64,000 bases of DNA from Azospirillum brasilense (GCF_007827815.1 NZ_VITH01000023.1:1-64000); one strand, 5' to 3'. Numbered from the stretch's first letter, positions 55,024 through 63,289 are shown. Program-made: numbers and translations. Notes: generated from the sequence alone by a model not told the origin.

Positions 55024-56052
55024 TTAATAGATTTGCCGCGTCGACCCGATCAGCTCCACGAGGATGCCCTCGCGCAAGCCGCGGTCGGCGATGCGCAGGC
55101 GCTCCACCGGCCAACAGTCGCACAGCGCGTCCAGCACCGCGCATCCGGCGATCACCAGATCCGCGCGGTCCTGTCCGATGCAGGGATGCCGCGCCCGCCC
55201 GTCGAAGTCCAGCGCCACGAGACGTTCGATGACCGCGCGGGCGTGGTCGATGCGCAGAAAGCTGCCGTCCACCGCCCGCCGGTCGTAGCGGCAGAGGCCG
55301 AGATGCACCCCGGCCAGCGTCGTCACCGTGCCGGAGGTGCCGAGCATCTGCACCTGCCCGGCCAGGACCCGCTCGCGGATGCCGTTGCGCTCCTCGAAGG
55401 AGGCGATGGCCGACGCCACCTCCTCCACCATGCGCCGATACATGCCGCGGTCGGCGTCCGCACCGCCGAACTGCTCGGTCAGCCCGATCACGCCGCACTG
55501 GATGGAGGTCTGGTCGAGGATGCGCGGGGGCCGTCCGCGCTCCACCGCCAGCCACATCAGCTCGGTCGAACCCCCACCGATGTCGAACACCACCGCATAG
55601 GGCACGTTCGGGTCGAGCAGGGACGCGCAACCGGCGAGCGCAAGGCGCCCTTCCTCCTGGCTGGAGATGATCTCGATGGCGATGCCGGTTTCCCGCTCCA
55701 CCGCGTCGATGAACTCGCTGCAGTTCCGGGCACGGCGGCAGGCCTCGGTCGCCACGGCGCGCGCTGCGGTGACTCCGCGCCGCTCGATCTTGGACCCGCA
55801 GATCTTCAGGGCCGTGAGGGTGCGTTCCATCGCCGAGTCGGACAGCCGGTCGTTCCGCGTCAGCCCTTCGCCCAGCCGGACGATCCGCGAGAAGGCGTCG
55901 ATGACACGGAAACCACCGGGAATTGGCCGGGCGATCAGGAGTCGGCAATTGTTGGTGCCGAGGTCGAGGGCCGCAAAGACCGGGCGCGCAGGCGCCGACG
56001 AACGCAACCGTCCGGTGTCGTTCTGCCGCTCGCTGTGCACCTGAAGGTCCAC
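55024..56052 (-). CDS. Ppx/GppA-family exopolyphosphatase
   Basis: 342 residues of the actin-like sugar-kinase/HSP70 ATPase fold: FAALDLGTNNCRLLIARP (phosphate 1), VVFDIGGGSTELMWL (phosphate 2), and LGTSGTVTTLAGVHLGL. The catalytic Glu is in the SSQEEGRLA region. It is shorter than E. coli Ppx/GppA because the C-terminal HD-like extension is missing, as in many Alphaproteobacteria. It hydrolyses polyphosphate and/or pppGpp. It heads a two-gene operon with rlmE. Confidence 0.93.
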   Translation of the reverse strand: MDLQVHSERQNDTGRLRSSAPARPVFAALDLGTNNCRLLIARPIPGGFRVIDAFSRIVRLGEGLTRNDRLSDSAMERTLTALKICGSKIERRGVTAARAVATEACRRARNCSEFIDAVERETGIAIEIISSQEEGRLALAGCASLLDPNVPYAVVFDIGGGSTELMWLAVERGRPPRILDQTSIQCGVIGLTEQFGGADADRGMYRRMVEEVASAIASFEERNGIRERVLAGQVQMLGTSGTVTTLAGVHLGLCRYDRRAVDGSFLRIDHARAVIERLVALDFDGRARHPCIGQDRADLVIAGCAVLDALCDCWPVERLRIADRGLREGILVELIGSTRQIY

Positions 56053-56251
56053 GTCTCCTCCCCGCCATGCTTAAGGGAGTCATCTTAACCCGGTTTCACG
56101 TCCCAGTGAAAGCCCACGATTGGTCTTGAATTGTGTCCACAGGCCCACACCCCGGCACCGGAGCCGAAAAAAGGGCTATACAAGCCCTGTCCGCTTTGCT
56201 AAAAGGGCGGCCCACGACGGGGCGTGCCGCAGCGCCGCCCCGGCGACGGTC

Positions 56252-56325
56252 TGGGGGATCGTCTAGCGGTAGGACAGCGGACTCTGACTCCGCCAGCCTA
56301 GGTTCGAATCCTAGTCCCCCAACCA
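56252..56325 (+). tRNA. tRNA-Gln (anticodon CTG)
   Basis: The acceptor stem is TGGGGGA (56252-56258) with TCCCCCA (56315-56321), discriminator A and an encoded CCA (56323-56325). The anticodon arm is GCGGA-CTCTGAC-TCCGC, so the anticodon is CTG (codon CAG). The T-arm contains GGTTCGAATCC. A terminator follows. The 3' end is the junction with an apparently foreign region, so it may be an integration site. Confidence 0.96.
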
Positions 56326-56354
56326 ACTCCAAAGCCTTGAAAATCAATCACATG

Positions 56355-56380
56355 AGCCCGCCGTTCCGGTGGGCTTTTCT
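56355..56380 (+). terminator. Terminator after tRNA-Gln
   Basis: AGCCCGCC (56355-56362), loop GTTCC, GGTGGGCT (56368-56375), then TTTCT; one G-T pair in the stem. Confidence 0.8.
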
Positions 56381-56790
56381 GTTTCTGCGTGTTGCAACAC
56401 GCTTCCGGCTCAAACCAAGGAAAATCAACGCTTTACAGGTGTTGCCAAAAATTCCGTGCGACACGCGTGCAACACGGCGCCAGGGTTTTGTTCGCTTGCT
56501 GTTCTCGCGCTGGCGCGACGCCATGCGGAGCGCACAAGCGGCTGATCCGACGTTGGCCACGGTCACGCTGTGGTGGCTCACTGCGTTTGTCCGTTCACCA
56601 CGGAGCAGAGCCTCAAGCCTGGGACGATGATCAGCGCCGACTAACCCGATCTTATCGGGTTGCTCGGGGCGCTGGCCGCAACGAAGGTGCGGAGCACTGT
56701 GCCGCCCCTATCAGCCGCCCGCCCCTTCCTGGAGGTGCGGATCCCGAACACCCCTAGGCGCCGTCTGCATCATTGGCGCGGATGCTGTGA

Positions 56791-56817
56791 AAGGGGCCCG
56801 GCGCTGCCGGACCCCTT
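56791..56817 (-). terminator. Terminator of the island's minus-strand operon
   Basis: AAGGGGCCCGGC and GCCGGACCCCTT form a 12-bp stem with one mismatch and a 3-nt loop, 18 bp past the stop at 56835. On the minus strand it is followed by TTTCAC. Confidence 0.75.
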
Positions 56818-56834
56818 CAGCGTGACAGGCCCGG

Positions 56835-57047
56835 TCAGGCGCCCAGGCGTTCAATCAGCAGCGCCAGCGTGCCCGGCGGTTCGGTCGCGTGCCCATAGGC
56901 GATTGTCGCTGCGAGTTCGATTGCTTCGGCGTCGCCGCTGACCGCGGCGGCGCGCAGCAGCTTGACCATCACGGCCAGCTCGCCAACCACCTTCTCCAGC
57001 CCCTCGGCGTAGCCGATGATTTCGGTGCGGTTCCCGTCGATTCTCAT
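56835..57047 (-). CDS. Small hypothetical protein
   Basis: 70 residues (MRIDGNRTEIIGYAEGLEKV...), mostly helical, with a hydrophobic-charged middle (ELAVMVKLLRAAAV). No family recognised. Its ATG overlaps the stop of the Tat-signal gene by 4 bp (ATGA), so it is translationally coupled to it, and a terminator follows. It is third in the HNH / Tat-signal / small-protein operon. A phage or element accessory gene is likely. Confidence 0.65.
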   Translation of the reverse strand: MRIDGNRTEIIGYAEGLEKVVGELAVMVKLLRAAAVSGDAEAIELAATIAYGHATEPPGTLALLIERLGA

Positions 57048-57574
57048 GCGGCGGCCCTCCCCTCGTCAGCGGCCGGGCCGGCGTCGCCGTGCACCAGCCG
57101 GCGGAGGTCGGACAGAGCGGATTGCACGAACCGCTCATCACCCCCCGTCCCGTAGTGCTCCTCCTCCATCCGCCAAGCGCTCAGCTTCGCAATGACGCCA
57201 TGGAGGGTCGTGGCAGGAGTCGTAGGGACTTCGTTGCGCAGATCGTCCTCTTCCCGCTCCAGGCGGCTGAAGGAGGCATCCAAGACCCTGTATTCGGGGT
57301 CCTCGCTTATCGCCTCATCGGTGAAGCCCGCGGCACGGAGCTGCCCCATCCGGTCCCCTGACCGGTCGGCGGCCTCCGACACATCCCGCCACGCCTTCAC
57401 CCACCGCGCGCAGACCGCAATGGCGGGATCAGGCCCGGCGGCCGGCGCACGCCCTTCGAGCGAGGCGATAGCGGCGCCAAAAGGGTCCGCGGCATCCGCT
57501 GGCCCGGGAGCGGCCAGGGCCACCGCCGACGCGCCGGCCAGGATGGAGCGGCGGGATAAATTCATGCTCGTCAT
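57044..57574 (-). CDS. Hypothetical protein with twin-arginine signal
   Basis: 176 residues from ATG 57574 (MTSMNLSRRSILAGASAVALA). SRRSIL followed by a hydrophobic stretch and PADAAD is a good Tat signal. The mature part is helical and acidic (VKAWRDVSEAADRSGDRM, RLEREEDDLRNEV) without recognised domain. Tat export by a gene on an apparent mobile element is uncommon. It lies 14 bp after the HNH gene and overlaps the next small gene. A longer frame upstream of this Met is only the antisense-like overlap with the HNH gene. Confidence 0.72.
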   Translation of the reverse strand: MTSMNLSRRSILAGASAVALAAPGPADAADPFGAAIASLEGRAPAAGPDPAIAVCARWVKAWRDVSEAADRSGDRMGQLRAAGFTDEAISEDPEYRVLDASFSRLEREEDDLRNEVPTTPATTLHGVIAKLSAWRMEEEHYGTGGDERFVQSALSDLRRLVHGDAGPAADEGRAAA

Positions 57575-57588
57575 GGTCCATCCCTCCC

Positions 57589-58011
57589 TCAGTGCGTGGC
57601 GCTGGCCGGGCGGGCGCGCAGCGGCGCCGCACCGGGGTTGATGATCAGTACCGCGGCCCAGAGCTGGCGGACGGCGGCAAGCTCCAGATCGGTCGGCAGC
57701 CGGTTCCCCTTCGCGCCATTGCAGGCCGCGCAGCTCAGCACCTTGTTCCCGAAGAACCGGGCACCGCCGAAGGTCTGCGGGATGACGTGATCGATGGTCC
57801 AGCCGTCGGGCCGTTTGGGCGCGTGGCTGGCGGTGCCGATGGGCTTGTCGCAGTAGAAGCACCGGCCCGCCTGGAGCTGGTGCAGCAGGACCGGTTGGGA
57901 CACGCCTTCCATCGCGCGGCGCAGCGCCTTCACGCGGTCAAGGTGCTTGGGGATGGGCATGAAAGGCCGGCCGGCGCCGGGCAAGGGTGTGGTATTCTCG
58001 GAATCAGCCAT
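57589..58011 (-). CDS. HNH endonuclease
   Basis: 140 residues from ATG 58011 (MADSENTT); an earlier Met at 58026 is possible. The zinc-type HNH motif is complete: CFYCDKPIG, then DGWTIDHVIPQTFGG with the catalytic His, NKVLSCAACNGAKGNRLPT. Such small HNH proteins occur in phages (packaging), in mobile elements and in defence. It is first in the island operon. Confidence 0.88.
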   Translation of the reverse strand: MADSENTTPLPGAGRPFMPIPKHLDRVKALRRAMEGVSQPVLLHQLQAGRCFYCDKPIGTASHAPKRPDGWTIDHVIPQTFGGARFFGNKVLSCAACNGAKGNRLPTDLELAAVRQLWAAVLIINPGAAPLRARPASATH

Positions 58012-58096
58012 GATCCGTAGCTCCATACAGCTCGATTGTGGTTAGGCCGGGCGGGGTGTTCCCAGCACCCCGTTCGGCCACAACAGCGGTTGCGCC

Positions 58097-58149
58097 GTGC
58101 CTACAGTCTGCCTACACTCCGCCTACACGTCAATTCAGATTGTAGGCAC
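58097..58149. promoter_or_regulatory. Iterated operator upstream of the RHH gene
   Basis: Three direct 11-bp repeats, GTGCCTACAGT (58097-58107), CTGCCTACACT (58108-58118) and CCGCCTACACG (58119-58129), are followed by TGTAGGCAC (58141-58149), the exact reverse complement of the first GTGCCTACA. The block ends 9 bp before the RHH start codon, so autoregulation by the RHH protein is likely. Confidence 0.75.
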
Positions 58150-58158
58150 GGTGATAAC

Positions 58159-58317
58159 ATGGCGCGCACAAACCCGCTTGGCGTCCGAGTGGAACCCGAG
58201 ATCAAAGAAGCCTTGGAGCGCGCCGCGAAGGACGATGACCGGTCGGTGTCGTCGCTGGTCGAGCGGGTGTTGAAGGCTTGGTTGGTCGAAAAGGGATATC
58301 TGCCGAAGGCTGAATGA
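58159..58317 (+). CDS. Ribbon-helix-helix (Arc/CopG-like) regulator
   Basis: 52 residues, starting ATG 58159. The beta strand NPLGVRVEPEIKEAL is followed by helices AAKDDDRSVSSLVERVLKAWLVEKG, the classical RHH fold that binds DNA as a dimer of two-fold-symmetric ribbons. Small regulators of this type control plasmid/phage genes or toxin-antitoxin pairs. An iterated operator lies immediately upstream. The membrane-protein gene starting 110 bp downstream could be part of its regulon or its partner. Confidence 0.82.
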   Translation: MARTNPLGVRVEPEIKEALERAAKDDDRSVSSLVERVLKAWLVEKGYLPKAE

Positions 58318-58426
58318 GCCAATTTGCGAACAGCTCACATAGATATTGTATTCGCACAATTCTCCCGCAATTGTCGAATGCAACAAAGCTCTATTCGCAA
58401 TACCCAAACATACGAGGAAAATAATA

Positions 58427-59062
58427 ATGAGAGAGTTTTCCTTTGCACTTCTATACGGCGGCCTTCTTGGAGGTTTAGTGGGGATAACTTGGGGAGGACT
58501 TTTAGTAACAAAATTTGAGGATGCCGGCGCAAAGGCTGACACAATTGCATCCGGTATAGGCGGCATGTTTGGCGCCGCGATTACAATTGGAGGGGTGCTA
58601 GTTGTTGAAGAGTACCGGAGGCGCCGAGCAGCGACTCCTTATTCGCATGTGTTGATTGAATTCATTAACGAAGCATATGATGAAATAAAATATGCCGACG
58701 CCGTAATAGATTTTGGAGGAGACGAGGGCATTAATCTCGGAGACTCAACACCAGAAGAACACAACAGACAAGTATGGAGTTCTGTATCGAATAAAATGGA
58801 CAAAATTCAATCCGACCTTGATGAGCACTTGAAAACTACCTGCATACTTATTCGCGAATCCATGATTCATGCAATCGAGCTAAGGCGCTATGTAAAAAAA
58901 CTGAACGCCGCAGCGAGCTGTATGGCAGAAAGCGAAACCCCACTTATTTTTCCAAGCCCCGAAGCTGCGCGCATGCATTATCTGAGTTCAGCACGGAAAG
59001 CAATAAATTCAGCCCTTGATGAAATCGAGTGCATCGCATCGGCTTGCCGCAAATACTCTTAA
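58427..59062 (+). CDS. Two-TM membrane protein of unknown function, AT-rich
   Basis: 211 residues from ATG 58427, preceded by a GAGGA site; an earlier start at 58346 is less likely. Two hydrophobic helices are at about 6-28 (FALLYGGLLGGLVGITWGG) and 42-62 (TIASGIGGMFGAAITIGGVLV), then a cytoplasmic helical domain of ~145 residues (INEAYDEIKYADAVIDFGGD...). No family recognised. Base composition is much more AT-rich than the core genome and codon use differs, indicating recent transfer. The RHH gene lies upstream on the same strand and a 16-bp hairpin downstream. Confidence 0.75.
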   Translation: MREFSFALLYGGLLGGLVGITWGGLLVTKFEDAGAKADTIASGIGGMFGAAITIGGVLVVEEYRRRRAATPYSHVLIEFINEAYDEIKYADAVIDFGGDEGINLGDSTPEEHNRQVWSSVSNKMDKIQSDLDEHLKTTCILIRESMIHAIELRRYVKKLNAAASCMAESETPLIFPSPEAARMHYLSSARKAINSALDEIECIASACRKYS

Positions 59063-59673
59063 TTTATTTGAGCGCTTGGTATCAAGTCGTGGAGTAATCT
59101 ACAGATATTTCTGAACTCACCCCATTGCGAACATCCTCCCGGCCCATCCACGCGCACCAAGAGGCCATGAAGAAGCCCGCCGCGGGAGACCCGGCGGGCT
59201 TCTTCATGTCGGGCACCAGTTCCCCGGCCAGGGTTGCCCTGCCCAGCCCGCCCAGCGCGCCAAGGCAGAGGGGCTTCCAGGCAGCCCCTTCCCCGCAGAC
59301 CGCACCCACAGCCCACCGGAGCGGGATCTATCGGGCAGCCACCGGCCGGCCGCCGGTCGAGACGCCCCCAGCACCAGAGGGGCGGAGCACCGCCCCCTCC
59401 CCGCCCGGCTGGTGAGCTGCGTGGCGATCAGCACCATGCAGGGGCAGCAGCTTCAGGCCGGCCGGTGAGTGCCCCGATGGGATCGGGGTGCTGCCCCCCT
59501 GCCCTACAGGCTGGCAGGCGAAGTGACGGTGGAGCTGGGTGGGCATCGGACCGGATATGAAGAATGCCCCAGAGTGACGGGTGGATCGGGCGGGGGCGCA
59601 GTTGTAGGCGCCAGCCCCTTCTTTCTTGGACAGCGAAGCGTAATCGCTCGACACATTATGAAATAATAAATCA
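59063..59673. other. Non-coding region between the membrane-protein and PIN-like genes
   Basis: 611 bp, GC-rich, without a supported gene. It begins with a strong hairpin that can end transcripts from the upstream gene. Several short frames exist on both strands but none shows a domain, a good ribosome site and sensible amino-acid composition together. Confidence 0.6.
59167..59207. terminator. Perfect 16-bp hairpin
   Basis: ATGAAGAAGCCCGCCG (59167-59182) and CGGCGGGCTTCTTCAT (59192-59207) are perfectly complementary with a 9-nt loop. It follows the two-TM protein gene by about 105 bp and ends in TTCTTC. Confidence 0.75.
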
Positions 59674-60966
59674 TCAGTCCATAAAATCCTCATGATCGCT
59701 ATCATCGCCATCATCACCAGTTTCTTGCAAGTTTATCTTCTTTCTCAGCTCTTCTATTTTAGAAGTAATTCTGTCAACGCGCATCATTGCTTCGTATCTT
59801 TCCAATGAAGCTTCGCTTATGGAATTCTTGTCTCCCGACACAACACTCAATCTGTGATAATCATTCGCACGATGATATCTTCTTAATAGAATGTCCTTTT
59901 CTTCCTCAAGCCTCTCCAACATTGCCCTATCTCTAGCAGAATAATTAGTAAAATGAGCAAAATCCTTAGTGCTTGACTTAATTGAATTACCCACCTCACT
60001 TATAATTTTCATCTTTTCAAGTAACGAAAGACTTTTGTCGTATAAAGGTCTATGAGATTTATTATTATCGACATCAGTGCTCACGGTCGTCTTTTTAACA
60101 TCTATTATTGTCTCGTTTTTCACCGAAACATTTAGATGCTCACTTGCCATTTCAAGAAATCTGTATCTTGTATAAGCATGAAATCTCTGATTTGTCTTGC
60201 TCATAAACTCCCGAACAAGCTCAATTCTCGGACCAATCTTTTCTCCCTTAACCTCTCTCCACCAATCCTCCTTTACATCATCCGTAATAAATATTATTGG
60301 CTTACGTTCGGCGACAGCATAATCAACCATTTGTCTCCACAGTATGTAATCACCAAGCCTTTCCTCGACTGGCCTATCTTGCTTTTTCTGGTAGTCAATG
60401 TAGCCAGGTGGAATTAGCTTTTCGCAATTACACTTTCCGTCTTCATAAATCCCCTCTAGGTCTTTATCAGAGTATTTCTGGCCGGTAGATTTCTCAAGTG
60501 CATCGACCAACACCTTGAACACGCTTCGATAATGATCGTCGCGCGGGCTAGCTTCCTCTTTAAGCCCGATATCACTGATAATTCGGTCGAATTTTTCATT
60601 TATGAATGTGATAGCGTCAGTCACACTCATAACAGGGTGATGTTTGTATCCATCCATGTTTTTTCGAACAGTATCTTCGGCAACCTTTCTTGCGGCATCA
60701 ATCGCGTTGCGAAGAGGCTGATAAACCTTTTTATTTCCAATGACAACGCCAGATCTGTTTTTATGAAATTCCCATGCAACTTGATGCGGCACCCATACCC
60801 TGTTTTTTAGCTTCTTAATAATATTCATTAGATCATCTGACGTACTTTTTTTATCTCTAAATAATGAGAGGAGAGCATTTGTATCAAAAACGAATACGGC
60901 GCTACCCCACAAATCCTTAATATCTTCTTCCGAAAGGTCAAAATACTCCTCAAACCCGTCCCGCAT
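59674..60966 (-). CDS. Large PIN-like domain protein
   Basis: 430 residues from ATG 60966, with a GGAGATTGAG site; the frame extends upstream but the earlier part looks untranslated. The PIN fold is visible: VFVFDTNALLSLFR (first Asp about residue 28), VWVPHQVAWEFHKN (Glu about 66), LGDYILWRQMVDYAVAE, then IIFITDDVKEDWW (Asp about 227-228). This matches the PIN-like (PIN_8) ribonuclease-type subgroup. A charged, helical C-terminal region (about 290-420) with coiled-coil character is specific to this protein. It is AT-rich, foreign in composition, and a likely cytoplasmic RNase with defence or regulatory role (inference). No antitoxin is adjacent. Confidence 0.85.
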   Translation of the reverse strand: MRDGFEEYFDLSEEDIKDLWGSAVFVFDTNALLSLFRDKKSTSDDLMNIIKKLKNRVWVPHQVAWEFHKNRSGVVIGNKKVYQPLRNAIDAARKVAEDTVRKNMDGYKHHPVMSVTDAITFINEKFDRIISDIGLKEEASPRDDHYRSVFKVLVDALEKSTGQKYSDKDLEGIYEDGKCNCEKLIPPGYIDYQKKQDRPVEERLGDYILWRQMVDYAVAERKPIIFITDDVKEDWWREVKGEKIGPRIELVREFMSKTNQRFHAYTRYRFLEMASEHLNVSVKNETIIDVKKTTVSTDVDNNKSHRPLYDKSLSLLEKMKIISEVGNSIKSSTKDFAHFTNYSARDRAMLERLEEEKDILLRRYHRANDYHRLSVVSGDKNSISEASLERYEAMMRVDRITSKIEELRKKINLQETGDDGDDSDHEDFMD

Positions 60967-61212
60967 CTCAATCTCCGTCCACGATAAACACACTGCCTCA
61001 ACGCCACGGGAATGTACCCGCAGGTCATAGACACCCTCGACGCTATCCTTGGCAGCTTTGTAGCTCGCGGAAGCGGCGATATTTCTCACCGAGATACAAT
61101 GCACAGGAAATGTTCTTGCCTCAAGCACCGGCTGTTCAGATCACCAAGAACTCCTCCTGCCTCCCATCGGTGCTGTAAGGCTCGGGCCGGCCTCGCCGGC
61201 CAGGACCCGCCC

Positions 61213-61800
61213 CTACCCCTTCACCCTCTCCGCCAGAAGCCGGGACTCGTTCGCCTTCCGCCAGCTCTCCACCGCCTCGACGTCGAGCAGCCCATCGTCC
61301 CGCACCGGCATTCCCCGCTTCACCCAGCGCGTGAGCGTCGGATTGGACACGCCGATATGCGCGGCGTACTGCAGGCGGGTCATGACGCCTTCCAGGCCCG
61401 CGGCGGCGATCAGCCGTTGCTGTTGGCTGGCCACCTTGGCTTGCCGGCCAGCCTTGCCCCGGAGGTCGGCGACATGCGCCTCCAGCACCTCCACCCGACG
61501 CAGGACATCGGCCAGGGCGCCGGCCGCGGGATCGGGCTGGCCTTTGGGCATGGGATCGGGCTGGAGCTGGTGAGCGGGCTGACCGTCCACCTGTGTTGCG
61601 GCCTGTGTCACACCCCGTGATCCGAGCCGTAACACAGGCTGTGTCACAGGCTGTGCTACACCCTCCCCCAGCGCGGCGCGCAGCACGTCAGCAAAGCCAG
61701 GATCGGCCTTCAGCCGGGCCGCCACGTCTCGGACAAGCCTTTGGTGTTCGTGGATATGCGCAGCGACATTGGAGGTGTCGGCATTTAGAGCGCGGCTCAA
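61213..61800 (-). CDS. Phage-type HTH protein with Gln/Val/Thr repeats
   Basis: 195 residues, from TTG 61800 preceded by a GAAGCGG site. The C-terminal part MTRLQYAAHIGVSNPTLTRW followed by VKRGMPVRDDGLLDVEAVESWR is a helix-turn-helix with a downstream wing, similar to phage terminase-small-subunit (Nu1) or helper DNA-binding domains. The middle contains a coiled coil (VLRRVEVLEAHVADLRG). A repeated VAQPVTQPV / GVTQAATQV stretch lies near 50-75. Role: DNA binding for the element, unproven. Confidence 0.75.
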   Translation of the reverse strand: MSRALNADTSNVAAHIHEHQRLVRDVAARLKADPGFADVLRAALGEGVAQPVTQPVLRLGSRGVTQAATQVDGQPAHQLQPDPMPKGQPDPAAGALADVLRRVEVLEAHVADLRGKAGRQAKVASQQQRLIAAAGLEGVMTRLQYAAHIGVSNPTLTRWVKRGMPVRDDGLLDVEAVESWRKANESRLLAERVKG

Positions 61801-62053
61801 AACCGCTTCAGGGCGAGGCAGATCAACAGGTTGAGATCCCCCGGGCAGGGTTTTGATAAGAGCTCATAGCGTTCCCTGTATGACAGCCTGCATGACAGGC
61901 CACCGTCGGCTGAGCACGGTGAAATCTCGAACGAACAGCAGATTTCGGTTGCAAGCCTATCGTCCAATCATTCATTCGAGATTACCCTTTGGGGGCTAAA
62001 CTCTCTCAGGCGTGTGGCGGCCCATCACATATCGCAATCGGAATAGGTAGATC
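61801..62053. other. Intergenic/promoter region upstream of the DUF6161 gene
   Basis: 253 bp, no gene. It contains the close direct pair TGTATGACAG / TGCATGACAG (about 61878 and 61890), which may be part of an operator or core site. Confidence 0.5.
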
Positions 62054-63289
62054 ATGAACGATGCCCCAATAGAGATCGGGTTAAATTTAAATATTACCAA
62101 CGACGAAATTGGATTCGCTCGCTCTTTTTCAAACCGAGACGATCTCAATCAATGGCTCAAACATGAAATTGACTTGATATCATCCATAACGGCGGGAAAC
62201 CGAGATCAAACAAATGAGGCATTCTCCGAAGTACTTAGAACACTTAGAAAAATCAACACTGATGAAGACGAAGAATTAGTCATTTCTACGAAAATCAATA
62301 ATGCATTTTCGTTTGGATTCAGGCCGTCTGAAACCGAAGAGGGGCGTTTTGTCCACCGCATAGCAAAAAAAATTAGCCCGACAGCTGCGTCAATTGCTGC
62401 ACAAATTTTAACAGGAAAAGCAAACACTTCTGGATTCAACTTAAACAACCGCGATGCTAATTCAGGTATAGCTGCAGCAATATCCTTTCTGAGCATTGGA
62501 GATCCTTTAGGAAATAGTGATGCTATTCGCCAAGCTGTAACCGAAGCCATGTCTGCGCGAAAGCAAGCACAAAAATTGGAAAGGCATGTTAAAAAATTCG
62601 TTTCCGGCATTGAGGGTGAATGGAAGGAAAAAATAGAAGCTTACGAGACTAAGGCGGCGCTAAAAGCACCAACTTCATATTGGGAAAAGAGGAAAGAGCA
62701 TCACGAGAAACAAGCTACAATAGCTAGGCGCGACTGGAGCAGGTCAGTTTCTGTGTTCGCGTTTTCTTTTATCATCCTGTCAATTTTTGTCTTCTCCGGC
62801 GCATTGGAGAAGGGGCCGATAGCTGACGCAATAATGGCGCCCTTTACAAAGCCAATACAAGTAGCATCGGCGGAAAAATCAACGATCGGGAAGCCAGCGA
62901 ACGAACAGGCTACAACGGCCTCAACGCTTTCAGCCATAACAGCTCCGACACAGCCCACACCAGATGCACTGCCGATGCTGGCGAAGCTCCTTCAACACGG
63001 AATCCTCCTCGGCACCCTACTTGGATTGGGCATATGGGTCTTGCGGCAGAAGCTTCGGAAAATGCTGTCCCATGAGCACTTGGCCGAAGATGCAGCTGAG
63101 CGAGTGACGATGGTTGAAACCTTCGCTGCTCTCAAGAATGCCGGATTGGCGGGGGGCGAATTCGGCCCCATCCTGAACGCCCTCTATCGCCCAGCTTCAA
63201 CAGGACTGGTCTCTGACGACGGACCGGTGACGCCCTTGGAAATCGTCGTCAAAGAGGCCGTTAAAAAGGCTTCCGGAGGGAAGGACTAA
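62054..63289 (+). CDS. DUF6161-domain membrane protein
   Basis: 411 residues, ATG 62054. The N-terminal ~225 residues are cytoplasmic-looking, with a long charged helix near 190-230. TM1 (VSVFAFSFIILSIFVFSGAL) is about 232-252 and TM2 (GILLGTLLGLGIWVLRQKL) about 315-334, separated by ~60 Thr/Pro/Ala-rich residues, then LSEHLAEDAAERVTMVET-like SHEHLAEDAAERVTMVET. The DA-ER-M-T signature and two-TM layout match the uncharacterised DUF6161 family. AT-rich in its first two-thirds, less so toward the end. Function unknown. Confidence 0.8.
   Translation: MNDAPIEIGLNLNITNDEIGFARSFSNRDDLNQWLKHEIDLISSITAGNRDQTNEAFSEVLRTLRKINTDEDEELVISTKINNAFSFGFRPSETEEGRFVHRIAKKISPTAASIAAQILTGKANTSGFNLNNRDANSGIAAAISFLSIGDPLGNSDAIRQAVTEAMSARKQAQKLERHVKKFVSGIEGEWKEKIEAYETKAALKAPTSYWEKRKEHHEKQATIARRDWSRSVSVFAFSFIILSIFVFSGALEKGPIADAIMAPFTKPIQVASAEKSTIGKPANEQATTASTLSAITAPTQPTPDALPMLAKLLQHGILLGTLLGLGIWVLRQKLRKMLSHEHLAEDAAERVTMVETFAALKNAGLAGGEFGPILNALYRPASTGLVSDDGPVTPLEIVVKEAVKKASGGKD

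Larger units (their letters stand above)
56326..56834. other. Junction region after tRNA-Gln with integrase-arm-like repeats
   Basis: 509 bp without a gene. It contains the tRNA terminator and repeats of GTGTTGC: a perfect palindrome GTGTTGCAACAC (56389-56400), a forward copy (56439-56445) and an inverted copy (56469-56475). GAAAATCAA occurs twice (near 56339 and 56420). Such clusters resemble arm-type sites beside tRNA-integrated elements, but no integrase gene is seen. Confidence 0.5.

Noticed and set aside
58097..58149. CRISPR-like array
   Set aside because: Units are 11 bp without spacers; it is an operator-type repeat. No other repeat-spacer pattern was seen in the window.
59125..59560. 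Pro/Arg-rich frames in the gap before the PIN-like gene
   Set aside because: They run through the 16-bp hairpin and look like translated GC-rich non-coding DNA.
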